Shown here piece by piece: positions 43,718-55,653 of a stretch of 64,000 nt of DNA. Source of the DNA: Arctopsyche grandis (taxonomy: Eukaryota; Arthropoda; Insecta; Trichoptera; Hydropsychidae); assembly GCF_051622035.1 (NCBI RefSeq), contig NC_135355.1, positions 1,488,001 to 1,552,000 on the forward strand, given 5' to 3'. The position numbers were made by a program, and so were the translations under genes. Under the pieces are notes generated by a model. It was not told the DNA's origin. It saw nothing but the letters and a program-made list of their open reading frames with translations, and made no database searches. The number at the start of each line of letters is the position of its first letter. The stretch's first letter is position 1.

Positions 43718-44450
43718 TTTGATGGGGTGTACACAGTGGGTCGAAAAGGAGCACCACTCCGCGAACGGAATTACTCTGACTGGCGTTTCTGTTTGACAGA
43801 CTTGTCTGAGAGTATGTGGTGGGGGTGCGCCTTCGTCAATAATAGTAACGAACCCTATTTGCCGCTTTGAGCAACTATGTGAAAACGAATATGTATGATT
43901 TTCTGGGTCTACCTCACGGGCCGGAATGTGAAATTACCGAAAACGCAAATATCGGAAGGGAAAGATCGACAATCGAAAGATCTTAATGCTGCGTACGGAT
44001 CAAACCAACGACGATTTTGGTCCAACGTTTTAACCGGCAGGATAAAACCAGTAGCGTACAAAATATCGAAATAAAAATTAAATTTGAAAATTGAAATCAA
44101 ATATCAAAATTAAAAATATTATTATTATATTAAAATTAAATTCAAATATCAAAATAAAATTATAATCAATATATTAAATTTAAAATAAAATATTGAAAGT
44201 TAAAACAGAACATGCCCAATTTAAATAAATTTTCGAGATTGACTTAAAATTAGATCATCAACAATCACATACAGGTAATCCTCGACTTACGTAGATACGC
44301 ACTAAGATCGAAAAAAAAAAATCAAAGAATTATTATTTTTACTTCCCCGTAATGCGCAGTTACTGAGAATATATCATGTGTTAGTATGGGTGACCGAGTG
44401 ATGGTCCCAACCCGACACGTTGTCGGTTTATCAAACGAAATTTTTTTAGT

Positions 44451-44597
44451 CTTCAATTGTTTCTCTCGTCGAAATAAATCAATTAATTAAATCATTTCAG
44501 AGGTAAATTTTATCGGATAATGTCTTCAATTGTTTCTCTCGTCGAAATAAATCAAATAATTAAATCCATCTCAGAGGTAAAATTTATCGGATAATGT
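44451..44597 (+). repeat. Tandem duplication, ~72-bp unit, two copies
   Basis: GTCTTCAATTGTTTCTCTCG begins each unit, at about 44450 and 44522, and both end with ATTTTATCGGATAATG-like sequence. A partial inverted match lies just downstream. The surrounding 43800-45480 is AT-rich debris, including one end of the TIR family described at 63395. Confidence 0.65.
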
Positions 44598-45489
44598 GTG
44601 ATTATTAATTTTATTTCGACGAAAGAAAAAAAAAACCCTTTGACAAATCACCGACATTTTTTTTGTTAAATATTTCATCGACGGCGAAACACATTGGTGT
44701 ATCGTGACGACTTATAAGAAACAATAACAAGGTTTCTTTCGCTCGTAATTATAATATTTCTCTGGTTGTAATGCATATCGTCGTAATTCTAAACATTGTT
44801 GTAATTCAAAACATCAACGATGATCTAATTTTAGCTCAATCTCGCTCGTTAGCTTAATTTTGATATTTAATTTCAATTTTTTTATTTAATTTTTATTTCG
44901 ATATTTTGTACGCTACTGGTTTTAAAAGTTGGCCTGTGGGCCGTTCGTTGGCTTGGTGCGTACGCACCATAAGTCGAAAGATAAAAAAAAGGGTACATGG
45001 TAAACGGTACATACTAACTTAATTTGCGCGAGCAGGATACAACAGGAACAAGAGGAACAGGCTTTTCCTCCCGTATTCTGCGCGCGCCATTGAAGTATAA
45101 TGTATAGAATAGTCATTCCTAACAAAAGTATCGCTTAAAAGCGAGCCATCGAAGAGAGAGACGGAAAGTCAGAAGAGAGACAAAAGAGTGAGGAAAAAAA
45201 ATTCGTGGAAGTGATCGTCCCTTATCGTCCCTTGACGTTCAGGGTGGCATTGGGCATATTTTTATTTTATCTATTTACGAAGTATCAATAGATAAAATAT
45301 TAATTTTAATTCTATTTAAAAATACAAAATATCACTTTTTATCTGTATTAACAGCTTTTGACCCATAGGAAGTTGCGCTTCCACCTCTTTCCCACCCTTG
45401 TATCAGTGGTCCATAAGGGTACTCCACTATAACCAAGGGGACTCAAGTTATCTTTAATTTAAACAATTTTCACGATAGTTACAATACAT

Positions 45490-45805
45490 ATAATTTTATC
45501 TGATCATTGCTGAAACGGTTCCTGAAAATTGGTATTAAAAAATCTAATCCTGTTGTCACAAAAATCTGCCTGTGTATAATTTGTATTAATTATACACAGT
45601 AATCTGAAAATCCATAGATGTCACTATGATTATTATTTCTGATTAATTGTTATATTCTATATATTCTGATTGTATATGTATGTATGTATGTATTACTGTA
45701 TTTCTGATTTCTGATTGTTTATGTATTTCATTAACGTACACCCGTCGCATTGGAGCAAATCTGTAATGGCGAGTGTGTATTGATTTGTGACAATAAAATA
45801 AATAA
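45490..45805 (+). mobile_element. SINE 3' part with hairpin (headless)
   Basis: Matches the SINE at 26473 from the core GAAACGGTTCCTGAAAATTG to the end, including the hairpin (45737-45778) and an AATAAATAAATAAA tail. The tRNA-like head is missing. Confidence 0.7.
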
Positions 45806-46052
45806 ATAAATATAAAGAAATAAGAAAGGCGTTTACGCGAAATTAAGTGAAAAATTTAAATAGCTGCCCAAGAGGATTCCTTCCTTGGGAGTGTTATCAG
45901 TCCCCTAAAGTGGAAGCCTCCTAGTCGCGAGAATTTAGTTGAATTAGAAATATATAAATATACAAATATGACATATCAATCAGAATTACATATTATAAAT
46001 AATGTTAGTGTGTTAGTGTGACAGTACTATACATATCATAAATAAAAGAATT

Positions 46053-46988
46053 TTAAAATCCTTTGAAAAGAACTGTTTTGTTAAACAAATACTTTTTCGA
46101 TGAATATTTGTTAACCAAATTATCTTTTTTCGCAATGTAATAAACTCTAATTTTAACAAAATTTTCAATGGTTGCGCGAATTAACTGTAATCTATGGTTT
46201 TGTATAGCAGGCTGATCTGTAGAATGCAGTAATATAGAACTAAAAATATTGGTACCCAAAAATAATTTTAATATTTTAGAAACTATTTCTACGTTTGTGA
46301 TTTTGTTTGATAATGTTTTCCCGTAATTTTCATTTATTAATTTCCTTATTACAGTTTCACATTTCAGGCATATTTGGAATACATCAGATGATGGATAACA
46401 TAGTCCACCCAAATTCCGCAAATTAATGAGCTTGTGAAACCACATTTCTTCTGTTGCTAACAGACTTGCAATACAGTCTTCATTTTTCATTATTAATCGA
46501 ACTACATATCCCGAGATGTAACCGATAATTTGGCGACTATTATCTGACAACATTTGCGAAACTAATTCATAATTAAAAGATTTTGACGTTGTTTCGCTAT
46601 ATCCTATTTCAACAATATTTTCATCAATTTCATCCTCAAAACGATATTTTGAAGACGTTTGATTGATTTGTTGAATAGCTGATGTACAATTTAGTATAGT
46701 AATATTTTCAAGAGGTATGCAGTTTCCATTAAATGAAGATCTTAGTTCTAGGTGGTTTAGTAGCTTCTTGTATATTGATTTAAACTGTCGGCAATTGGGG
46801 TTATTATTATATCCTCCATGTGATCTGATGTTTCCAAATAGCAACTCAATGTGATCCTGACTAAATTTGTAGGTTGGAATGAATTTTAAACATTTTTCAT
46901 CCTGAATTATATTATTATACACAGTTTTCAAACTTTGTATATCAACTATTAATCCCAAAAACCCAGTTTTATTTTTGGTTTCGATCAA
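46053..46988 (-). pseudogene. P-element / THAP9-like transposase, C-terminal part
   Basis: An intact 311-codon frame matching the C-terminal region of P-element and THAP9 transposases. Key stretches are NKTGFLGLIVDIQSL, the family signature FSQDHIELLFGNIRSHGGY-NNNP, and ISGYVVRLI. The THAP zinc-binding domain and the RNase H-like catalytic core are absent, so the product could not transpose. No clear exon continues upstream on the - strand. The frame is unusually well kept for a fragment; whether it is expressed cannot be told. Confidence 0.72.
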
Positions 46989-47059
46989 ATTTTTTATCTT
47001 TTGAGTTATTTTTACTTCCGTTACTCCATTTATTTTCTTTGTGGTTTTCGTTCTAATGG

Positions 47060-47700
47060 TTCGGACTTTGTTGAACTAATACGTACGTATTCTAAGAATT
47101 CTACTTCTATGTTATCGACACGTTGCGATGTTTTTAGAGATAATTATAAAATTACTACTATGTTTAATGAAATAATATAGATTCTAACCTATGATATGTG
47201 ATACCATCCATTTTTTTTTTGTTTTTTTGTACACTATTGCCACACAATTTCACTACACAGAGCGACATTTTCGTGAAAGTAGAGCCTACTTTAAAGAAAA
47301 CTTACTGCCACAGAGTTTAGTAAACAACTGGACAAAACAGCTGACATCTCCGGGCACACGGACTTTTGTGGCAACATTTTTAGGGGCTGAGAGCAATTCT
47401 ATGCATACTACTTCAATGTAGATAAAGTAATAATTAGTTTTAAAAAAGAATAAGGTGTACGGCCCTGTTTTTCAATGAGTGAGGCTGGTCCGAACATCTA
47501 GACGCACGTGTACATACAGATGTTCGGACTTTGTCGAACTAATACTACCACACAATTTCACTAGTAGAGCCTATTTCAAAGAGATCCTACTGCTACAGAG
47601 TTTAACAATCAACTGAGCAAAACAGCCGAAATCTCCGTTTGCACGGAGATTTTGTAGCAACATTTTTGGAAGCTAATAGCGCTTCTACCCATTCTACTTC
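47060..47700. repeat. Direct duplication next to the P-like fragment
   Basis: Two diverged copies of a ~300-bp segment, about 47060-47420 and 47515-47705. Each starts near TTCGGACTTTGT-GAACTAAT and ends near CTACTTCAATG. The small frame at 47191 is not conserved in the second copy. Confidence 0.5.
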
Positions 47701-48365
47701 AATGGCGCGCGCACATTAATACGGGAGTAAAAGCCTGTTCCTCTTGTTTCTGTTGTATCCTGCTCGCGCAAATTAAGTGAGTATGTACCGTTTACCATGC
47801 AAACTTTTTTTTTGATCTTTCGACTTAAGATCTTTCGATTTTCGATCTTTGCCTTCCGATATTTGCGTTTTCGGTAATTTCACATTCCGGCTCGTCACGG
47901 AGACCGTGATTTTCTATATAAAAATATTCTCACTAAAATAAAACGTATTTAAGAGTTTGCGTATATGTATGTATTGTAGGGGGTTTGGTGCAAACGATCG
48001 ACAAGCGCCAGACAGACTGAACCACAGATTAACTGGATGGCTGCTTTAAACGCAAATCTCGCTATACGATATGGTCGAGTTTGGTCACCTTCCTGCGAGT
48101 GGGGACCAACTCGGCTGTGTTCAGAGTAGCTACCTCACTCAGACGTGTCAAAGTTATTGGAGTATATTTTGTAGCATAGCGAGTTTTCAATATTAAATTT
48201 TTATATGATAACTAGCTGAACCCAGCATGAGTTGCAATGTCAGAATAAGGTATGCAATTCCCGGTAAAAGTCGGAATTCTCGACAGGACGAAGACCGCTA
48301 GGTCGGAAGGGGGCGCTCGGTTGACCCGTTCCTTCCTGTGATTGGCTACTCTTTGCGATGCCAAT

Positions 48366-49075
48366 AGTATGGGTTTGGTGCAAACGATCGACAAGCGCCA
48401 GACAGACTGAGCCACAGATTAACTGGATGGCTGCTTTAAACGCAATTGTCGACTTCACGAATGATAGATTGCACATCAGATGACGAGTAACCTTTCAATG
48501 TGCACAGATGCAATTATAAAATTGAGTTGGATCTTTCTGGCGAGTTTAATAAGGCAAAATTCGGAACTAAAGTGTCAGGAGCACATAACGTACAGTCGCG
48601 GTTTCGGAAACCGGAACACCATACAAAAATGTGATTTTGCGTGAAATTTCAGTGATCTTAAATAAAACAAACACCCAAAGTCATTAAAATGGTAGATTTA
48701 TGGAGGATGAACGAATGAGACGACTGGCATGTTAATGCACGTGTTTATTATATGACAGCTGAAGACAGAGTGAGTAGCGGCTCTCAGAACCCAGCCGGGT
48801 TGGTCCCCACTCGCAGGAAGGCAACCAAACTCGACCATGTCGTATAAGCGAGCCGCCACAGATTATATCATAGTGCTTTATTTTAACGACAATCGTTAAG
48901 AAAAGGAACAACAAAAAAAAAGGTAGGGAGAATTTTAGTCCGAGCCGGTTTTTATGACCAAACGCAGTCTCCACAGTTGAATGAAATTTTGAATGAAAAA
49001 ACATAGTTGAGTGTAAACTTTTAATTTTATTAGACACATGGTATTATTTACAAATTATAAAAACTTAATTAATAT
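48366..49075 (+). mobile_element. Partial copy of the intron-16 Tc1-in-TIR composite
   Basis: Nearly identical to 33390-33930: same TIR element left end, then the Tc1 left end at about 48590, breaking off near 49075. It is interrupted at 48699-48860 by the 160-bp LTR-like element. A further partial repeat at 49076-49140 restarts the flanking sequence. Confidence 0.75.
48699..48860 (-). mobile_element. 160-bp LTR-like element (TRIM-like solo LTR)
   Basis: Inserted into the Tc1 fragment with GATT duplications (48695-48698, 48861-48864). The uninterrupted sequence at about 33712-33725 is the empty site, proving the boundaries. Confidence 0.8.
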
Positions 49076-49194
49076 TGTCGACTTCACGAATGATAGATTG
49101 CACATCAGATGATTAGTAACTTTTCGATGTGCACAGATGTACTTATGTTTCGATGTTTCAGCAGGCTTGGAAAGTGAATCAAAGTTTTTCTTTC

Positions 49195-49870
49195 AAAATC
49201 GTGGATCAAAAAGGGATAATTTGTTTTCGAATAGAATAACTTCTTCTAACATTTGTTTTTCCATCCCCTGTGGTTTACGATTAAGCTGATTTAGATGAGA
49301 CGTAACGTCTACCATGAAATAAATTTTTTGGATCCACCACTGATTTCCCGTTAGTTCTGGATAGTGTTTTCAAAGAGAAATGTTTTAATTTATGTTAAAA
49401 GGGCTGGACACCAGCGCCTCGTGCATACAAACGTATTAGACTTCTCCCTTCCTCAATTATGGCACGAGATTAAATTATTTTTTAATATGCTATGGATATC
49501 TACTATTGGCATGTTTCTGTGTTTTTTTTTTAAATCGACCGTTAAATAAGCACGCTGGACTCTTTTCGTGGGTGTAAAAAAGATGCGATTTTATAGATGT
49601 TTGGTGGCTCCATAATTGAGGAAGGGAGAAGTGTAATACGTTTGTATGGACAAGGCGCTGGTGTCCAGCCCTCTTAAGAGCATTAGCTATAATGGAGTTG
49701 ATAATCTTGATCACTGATTTCATTACTTTTTTCTGGAAATGTCTGCACACAACAAGGGCTTCTAGATGAATGACGCAATGGTAAGCAAGTACCCATGATT
49801 GTTTTTTCCTTTCAAGAGCAACAAACCCTTTTTTTACGCCGTTCATACTTTTCGCCCCGTCTGTTGAAAT
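49195..49870 (-). pseudogene. hAT transposase remnant (GTF2IRD2/SCAND3-like)
   Basis: Upstream part (about 49870-49680): TDGAKSMNGVKKGFVAL, then YHCVIHLEALVV and KSVIKIINSIIANAL, a conserved hAT-derived block. Downstream part (49311-49199): MVDVTSHLNQLNRKPQG, then FENKLSLF. The piggyBac-like MITE at 49395-49677 lies between them. Both pieces are fragments of one transposase. Confidence 0.65.
49395..49677. mobile_element. piggyBac-like MITE
   Basis: TTAAAAGGGCTGGACACC...GGTGTCCAGCCCTCTTAA with inverted arms of about 65 bp. Inserted in the hAT remnant. Confidence 0.65.
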
Positions 49871-50055
49871 TTATCACAATTTTAGAGCCTTTGGCTAAGG
49901 ATGATTACCAAAATTATCTCAATTTCATTCGCTAAATAAAAATTATCACATTTAAAATAAATAAAACAAGAAAGCTAAGTAATAGATCTGTGTATTTAAT
50001 TTTCAATTATCATTTCTCTTAAAATTATTTAAATAAACTGCAATGAGAATAAATG

Positions 50056-50074
50056 TGGGGGGGGGGGGGGGGGG
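50056..50074. repeat. Poly-G run 3' of zinc-finger copy A
   Basis: About 19 G on the + strand, i.e. a C-run downstream of the finger array. The same place in copies B (about 55577-55594) and C (about 60386-60406) has G-runs of different length. Confidence 0.8.
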
Positions 50075-50169
50075 CACCAGAAACATCATGGCACGCATGC
50101 AGTCAAAATGTAAGAATATTAACAGTATTTATATAATAACAATTTTTTTCATATTCATCCCAGTATGCA

Positions 50170-50789
50170 ATTGACTATGTGTCTTGAGGTTAAATTTTTG
50201 AGAAAATTACTTTAGGTAAATTTCACACTTGTAAGGCTTTTCCCCCGTGTGAGTTCTTAAATGTTTATTTTTTTTGATAAATGATTTTAAACAAATGTTA
50301 CATTTGTGTGGTTTTATCCCAGTATGCAATTTTTCATGTGTAAGAAGTTGACATTTTTGAGTAAATGGTTTTAGTCAAATTTCACATTTATGTGGTTTTA
50401 TCTCAGTATGATTTTTTTTATGTATCACGAGCATTGATGTATAATACACTAGATCCGCCCTCACGTCTTATACTGGTCTCCCTTTTGGCGCATGCAAAAT
50501 ACATGGCGCATGCACAGTTTCTCTTAGTAGGTACCGCTGCGTCGTAGGGAAAAAAACCCAACTTCTCAGCTAGTTAAACCCGCCGCACCCCTCAGTCAGT
50601 GTAGACAAGATCTCCGACCAAAATCACACGTCAGGGCCCATCTATGTGTATTATACATCAATGATCACGAGGAAAGATTTTCGAGAAAATGATTTTAGAT
50701 AAATGTCACATTCGAGTGGTTCTATCCCAGTATGCAATTTTGTATGTGAAACGAGGTCAGATTTTCGAGTAAATGATTTTAAACATATT
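50170..50789 (-). pseudogene. Detached 3' fingers of zinc-finger copy A
   Basis: Further C2H2 units follow the frameshift at about 50790: one or two between 50789 and 50664, then (after the MITE at 50432-50663) more down to about 50170. They are in various broken frames. In copy C the equivalent stretch is still readable, showing that the ancestral gene continued here. Confidence 0.65.
50432..50663. mobile_element. 232-bp MITE in zinc-finger array A (8-bp TSD)
   Basis: Perfect 18-bp inverted ends CATTGATGTATAATACAC, with the 8-bp direct repeat ATCACGAG on both sides (50424-50431, 50664-50671). An 8-bp duplication fits hAT or P superfamilies. The identical insertion is in copy C. Confidence 0.82.
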
Positions 50790-52374
50790 TCACATTTGTG
50801 GTTTTATCCCAGTATGTATCTTTTTATGTTTCTCGAGGTTAGATTTTTGAGTAAATGATTTTAAACAAATTTCACACTTGTAAGGTTTTTCACCCGTGTG
50901 AGATCTCAAATGGATCTTAAGTGTAGTTTTATCAGAAAATGATTTTATGCAAATTTCACATTTGTGTGGTTTTATCCCAGTATGCAATTTTTCATGTGAA
51001 ACGAGGTTAGATTTACTACTAAATGATTTAAGACAAATTCCACATTTGTGTGGTTTTATCTCGGTATGATTTTTTTTATGAATCACGAGGTAAGATTTTT
51101 GAGAAAATGATTTCAAACAAATGTCACATTTATGTTTTATCCCAGTATGCAATTTTTTATGTTTATTGAGGTTATATATTTGAGTAAATGATTTAAGACA
51201 AATTTCACATTTGTGTGGTTTTATCAAAGTATGATCTTTTATATGTATCACAAGGTAAGATTTTCGAGAAAATGATTTCAAACAAATGTCACATGTATGT
51301 TTTATCCCAGTATGCAATTTTTTATGTATATCGAGGTTAGATTTTTCAGTAAATGATTTTAGACAAATTTCACACTTGTAAGCCTTTTCCCCCGTGTGAG
51401 TTCTTAAATGTCTCACAAGTTTATTTTTTTTGATAAATGATTTTAAACAAATGTTACATTTGTGTGGTTTTATCCTAGCATGATAATTTTCATGTATCAA
51501 TAGGTAAGATTTTTGAGAAAATAATTTTAAACAAATGCCACATTTATGTGGTTTTATCCCAGAATGCAAATTTTTATGTGTATAGAGGTTAGATTTTTGA
51601 GTAAATGATTTCAAACAAATTTCACACTTGTAAGGTTTTTCACCCGTGTGAGATCTCAAATGGATCTTAAGTGTATTTTTATCAAAAAATGATTTTAAAC
51701 AAATTTCACATTTGTGTGGTTTTATCTCAGTATGATTTTTTTTATGTTTATCGAGGTTAGATTTTTCAGTAAATGATCTAAGACAAATTTCACACTTGTG
51801 AGGCTTTCCTCCCGTGTGAGTTATTAAATGTCTCGCAAGATTTTTTTTTTTAATAAATGATTTTAAACAAATATCACATTGAAATAGCTTTTCTCCAGGA
51901 AGTGATCTTTTGTGTAAAATAAGTTCAGATTCAATGGGAAACGGCTTCAAGCAAATTTCACTATTATTTTGCTGAATTGTCGATTGTGAAGGCTCATCGT
52001 CCCATATTAAATCTTCCAATAAAACTTCTTCAGGCTCGATCTTCAAGCAATCACCTAATCTAATCAGTCGAGAGGATCCGTTGTTTCGAAAACAAGCCTT
52101 TCGAAAGCTGATCAACAATTCCAGATTAGTCTTACACGAAAGACACACCGTGTCTGGCAACCCATCACCACTTTTAACCTGCAGATGAAAGAAGTAGGAT
52201 TAAGAGTTGACCGATTGGGTCCACAATAATTGTAACCTGTTACCAGCAACTGACATAAATTTGACAGCAGGTCCGAATGCGTTGCTCCAGACGCTCTGGA
52301 TGAGGATCTGGTCTCTGGAAGATGGAGACGGAAGATTCGGCCGGAGCTGGTCCAAGACAAAGCCTGCACTCCAT
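50790..52374 (-). CDS. ZAD-C2H2 zinc-finger protein, copy A (truncated)
   Basis: Probable sequence-specific DNA-binding nuclear protein. Two exons: 52255-52374 (40 codons) and 50790-52178. Exon 1 gives [15 protein letters not shown], the first Cys pair of the ZAD, and ends before GTCAGT. Exon 2 opens [16 protein letters not shown], the second Cys pair, so the ZAD (residues 1 to ~75) is restored only by splicing. Then an acidic linker and 13 C2H2 fingers of the CEICLKSF...LxxHxxxH type joined by TGEKP/TGIKP-like linkers, about 502 residues. The frame ends HTGIKPQM where the 2-bp TG of the usual TTTGTGTGG is missing, cutting off further fingers. ZAD proteins often dimerise through this domain. 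Target unknown. Confidence 0.82.
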
Positions 52375-52896
52375 CGTCCCTGTATTTAACTCTGACAGCA
52401 ACCAGATCGACTGACCTTCGCCTTGCTATTATTTTTTAGTGACATCTTTGGTCTAAATTTGTTACTAGCTTAGGGCTGCCATAATTAGTGTTGTAAAATT
52501 CTCGGTAATAATCTTTTGGCGAATATTCTCCAAATCGAGATTTTTCGAGAATATTTATTTTAAGAGCATATGGAGGGCTATTATATAATACTATTCCGTT
52601 GCAATTTCATTAATAATAATTTTTAATATTTTGCATTTCATATGTACAGAGAGAAGGTAAGCAAATGTGACTTTTGAGCAGTTGGCGAAACACAACAGAT
52701 ATGTTACGCCTATTATGAAGTTTGTGTTAAAAGATTTAACGATTTCGGAGATAAATTCAAAGCAACTTATTTATAGATGTGGAAGCAAAAAAAAAAACCA
52801 ACTGACATTTTTGTGTTAATGGTAAACTCGCATTGTTTATTTACCAATTTTTATCCTATCTAAACTTAATAAATTTACGATTTCAGATTATGTATT

Positions 52897-53641
52897 TGTA
52901 GGAATCTCGTCGTCGTCATCGTCATCGAAACATTCGAGAATATTCCGCAACAACAAACTACATTCCCGAAACCCAGACGACATGCACCTGCAGTCATTAT
53001 ATTAAACTCAAGCGGAACGCCCCTACCAGTCGAGTGGAACCAAAACGGTCGAAACACGCCGCCACCATTAAAATACATCGAGCGGAAAGGCGCCAATCAT
53101 TCCAGAAAATTCTACGCCTCGACAAAAGTGCATTCCTCGTTTACGCATCAACAAACACATGCGCTTACGCATCAACAACCACTTCCACCAATCGTTCCAG
53201 AAAATTCTACCCCTCGACAAAAGTGCATTCCTCTCTTACGCATCAACAAACCACCACCATCGATCAGGCGATTCCAGAAACACTATAAAAGGAGGTACAA
53301 CCCAAACAACGCCAGTCGACCCACAGCAGCAAGCGTCGACACACAGCAGCAGACCAGTCAACATACAGCTCCTGACCAGCCACCACTACACTACGCGGAC
53401 TTGGAAGATCAACCAGCCGGACGAGCCAGCAACACACTGCCGCATCCAGAGACCTTCTGAACATAGCTGAATGCCGAGCCAGCGACACTCTACCATATCC
53501 AGAGACCGTTGAACGACATACTTTTGCCCACAAATACCATACCTTTGTACAACCATAGGCAAACAATAAAACTTTATAAAACTAGCACAACAGTGTTTCG
53601 TTAGGCCGGGATACGGTCAACACACATGTACCCCGCCTACA
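52897..53641 (+). mobile_element. Solo LTR of the protein-less LTR family
   Basis: TGTAGGAATC...CCCGCCTACA with TATT duplications (52893-52896, 53642-53645). The paralogous segments at about 57265 and 63150 are uninterrupted. U3 is diverged from the 759 element (extra ~100 bp of GCGGAACGCC-type sequence). TATA box near 53285, AATAAA near 53568. Confidence 0.85.
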
Positions 53642-53719
53642 TATTATATTTTAAAAGTAGGCACTGATGTGAAATAACCATTAAAATATCCAAACTCATA
53701 CAAAATCTGTGCTAACATA

Positions 53720-53880
53720 GCTGAGTTCAATGGCACTGTCCACATACACGATATCTACATACAATATTTCCATATCCAGTTCCCATATTGCAACATATGG
53801 TTGCTATTTAGGAACTGGATATGGAAAATATCGCAAATATCGGTAGTAGATATCGTGTGTGTGGACGGCGCCATTGAGTA
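53720..53880. mobile_element. Hairpin MITE, unit A
   Basis: About 150-bp imperfect palindrome: GTCCACATACACGATATCTA pairs with its complement ending near 53870, loop near GCAACATATGGTTGC. Copies at 57355-57510 (unit B) and a truncated one at about 63245-63290 (unit C). Confidence 0.65.
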
Positions 53881-53888
53881 ATTAGTGG

Positions 53889-54049
53889 TATGGCGGCTCG
53901 CGATACGACATGGTCGAGTTTGGTCACCTTCCTGCGAGTGGGGACCAACTCGATTGTGTTCGGAGTTAGCTACCTCACTCTGCCTTCAGCTGTCATAAAT
54001 AAAACACGTGCATTAACATGCCAGTCGTCTCATTCGTTCATCCCCCATC
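53889..54049 (+). mobile_element. 160-bp LTR-like element, unit A
   Basis: TATGGCGGCTCG...CATCCCCCATC with GTGG on both sides (53885-53888, 54050-54053). Confidence 0.65.
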
Positions 54050-54637
54050 GTGGTAAATCCCTCACGGGACCGAAAGTGAAAAGCCCGAAAACGCAAATAT
54101 TGAAAATCGAAAGATCTTACAAATATACATAGGTGAATCGTATAAGCTATTTTAAAATGAATCGATTTATGTAGGTATATATTTACCTGATTGCTTAAAA
54201 CTCTACGACAGGTGGTTCTTTCGACTGACATTTTGATGGGGTGTACAAGGAGCACCACTCCGCGAACGGAATTACTCTGACTGGCGTTTCTGTTTGACAG
54301 ACTTGTCTGAGAGTGTGTGGTGGGGGTGCGCCTTCGTCAATAATAGTAACGAACCCTATTTGCCACTTTGAGCAACTATGTGAAAACGAATATGTATGAT
54401 TTTCTGGGTCTACCTCACGGGCCGGAATGTGAAATTACCGCAAACGCAAATATCGGAAGGCAAAGATCGAAAATCGAAAGTGCGCACGCACATTAATACG
54501 GGAGGAAAAGCCCGTTCCTCTTGTTTATCCTGCTCGCGCAAATTAAGTGAGTATGTACCGTTTACCATGCACCCTTTTTTTTGACCTTTCGACTTAAGAT
54601 CTTTCAATTTTCGATGTTTGCCTTAAATTGCCGATGT

Positions 54638-55011
54638 TTAAGAGGGCTGTACACCCAAAACCTTGGTTTCGTATTCTCCTATTTTCTCAAGCAAAACTGG
54701 ACCAATTTAAAAAAAAAATTCATAATCGGTATGAGAAAGATATCTTCTATGCACCTGTGCGCGTATTTTTTTTTAAATCCACCGTTAAACAAGCACGCTG
54801 GACTCTTTTCGTGGGTGTAAAAAAGAGGCGATTTTATAGATGTTTGGTGGCTCCTAGCTCCTATAAAAAATAACTAATCAAAAAAATAAAATGTTAGATG
54901 CATCCCAAAGGTGGACATCCATAGCATATTAAAAAATAATTTCTCTAGTGCCATAATTGAGGAAGGGAGTAGTGTAATACGTTTGTATGGACAAGGCACT
55001 GCTGTCCAGCC
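54638..55011. mobile_element. piggyBac-like MITE, unit B
   Basis: Starts TTAAGAGGGCTGTACACC; the other end (CTGTCCAGCC) has lost its TTAA. Followed at 55017-55190 by a reverse fragment of the second LTR family (GGTTTATATACGGATG). Confidence 0.5.
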
Positions 55012-55189
55012 ATGGTAATTGTATGTACGCATAAGTTGAGTTTCGGAGAAGTGAGCTGACTGAGCGCCAAAGGTTCACTCTGGCGTCTGGAGCTGCTGCG
55101 TCGGTTTATATACGGATGTTCTAGGCATGTCGTGTGCACATGTCTTTGTCTTCAGGGCACGTGTTTTATCCGTATGTTGACTTGTTTCC

Positions 55190-55390
55190 TGCATTAGCTA
55201 TAATGGAGTAGATAATCTTAATCACTGATTTCATTACTTTTTTCTGGAAATGTCTGCACACAACAAGGGCTTCTTGATGAATGACGCAATGGTAAGCAAG
55301 TACACGTGATAGTTTTTTCCTTTCAAGAGCAACAAACCCTTTTTTTACGCCGGTCATACTTTCGCCCCGTCTGTTGAAATTTATCACAAT
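55190..55390 (-). pseudogene. hAT transposase remnant, unit B
   Basis: The same block as 49680-49870 (VKKGFVALERKK, YHCVIHQEALVV). One A is missing just before it relative to copies A and C, breaking the frame. Confidence 0.6.
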
Positions 55391-55653
55391 TTTAGAGCCT
55401 TTGGCTAAGGATGATTACCAAAATTATCTCAATTTCATTCGCTGAATAAAAATTATTACATTTAAAATAAATAAAACAAGAAAGCTAAGTAATAGATCTG
55501 TGTATTTAATTTTCAATTATCATTTCTCATAAAATTATTTAAATAAACTGCAATGAGAATAAATGTCATGTGAGGAGGGGGGGGGGGGGGGGGGCGCCAG
55601 AAACATCATGGCCCAAATGTAAAGCAGCCAAAATGTAAGAATATTAACAGTAT

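Noticed and set aside
44100-44260. Possible AT-rich replication or matrix-attachment site
   Set aside because: Just low-complexity TAAAATTAAAT-like sequence; nothing specific supports a function.
52112-52369. 85-codon frame upstream of zinc-finger exon 2, repeated in all three units
   Set aside because: It is a shifted frame of the ZAD first exon plus the intron; the correct frame encodes MECRLCLG and splices.
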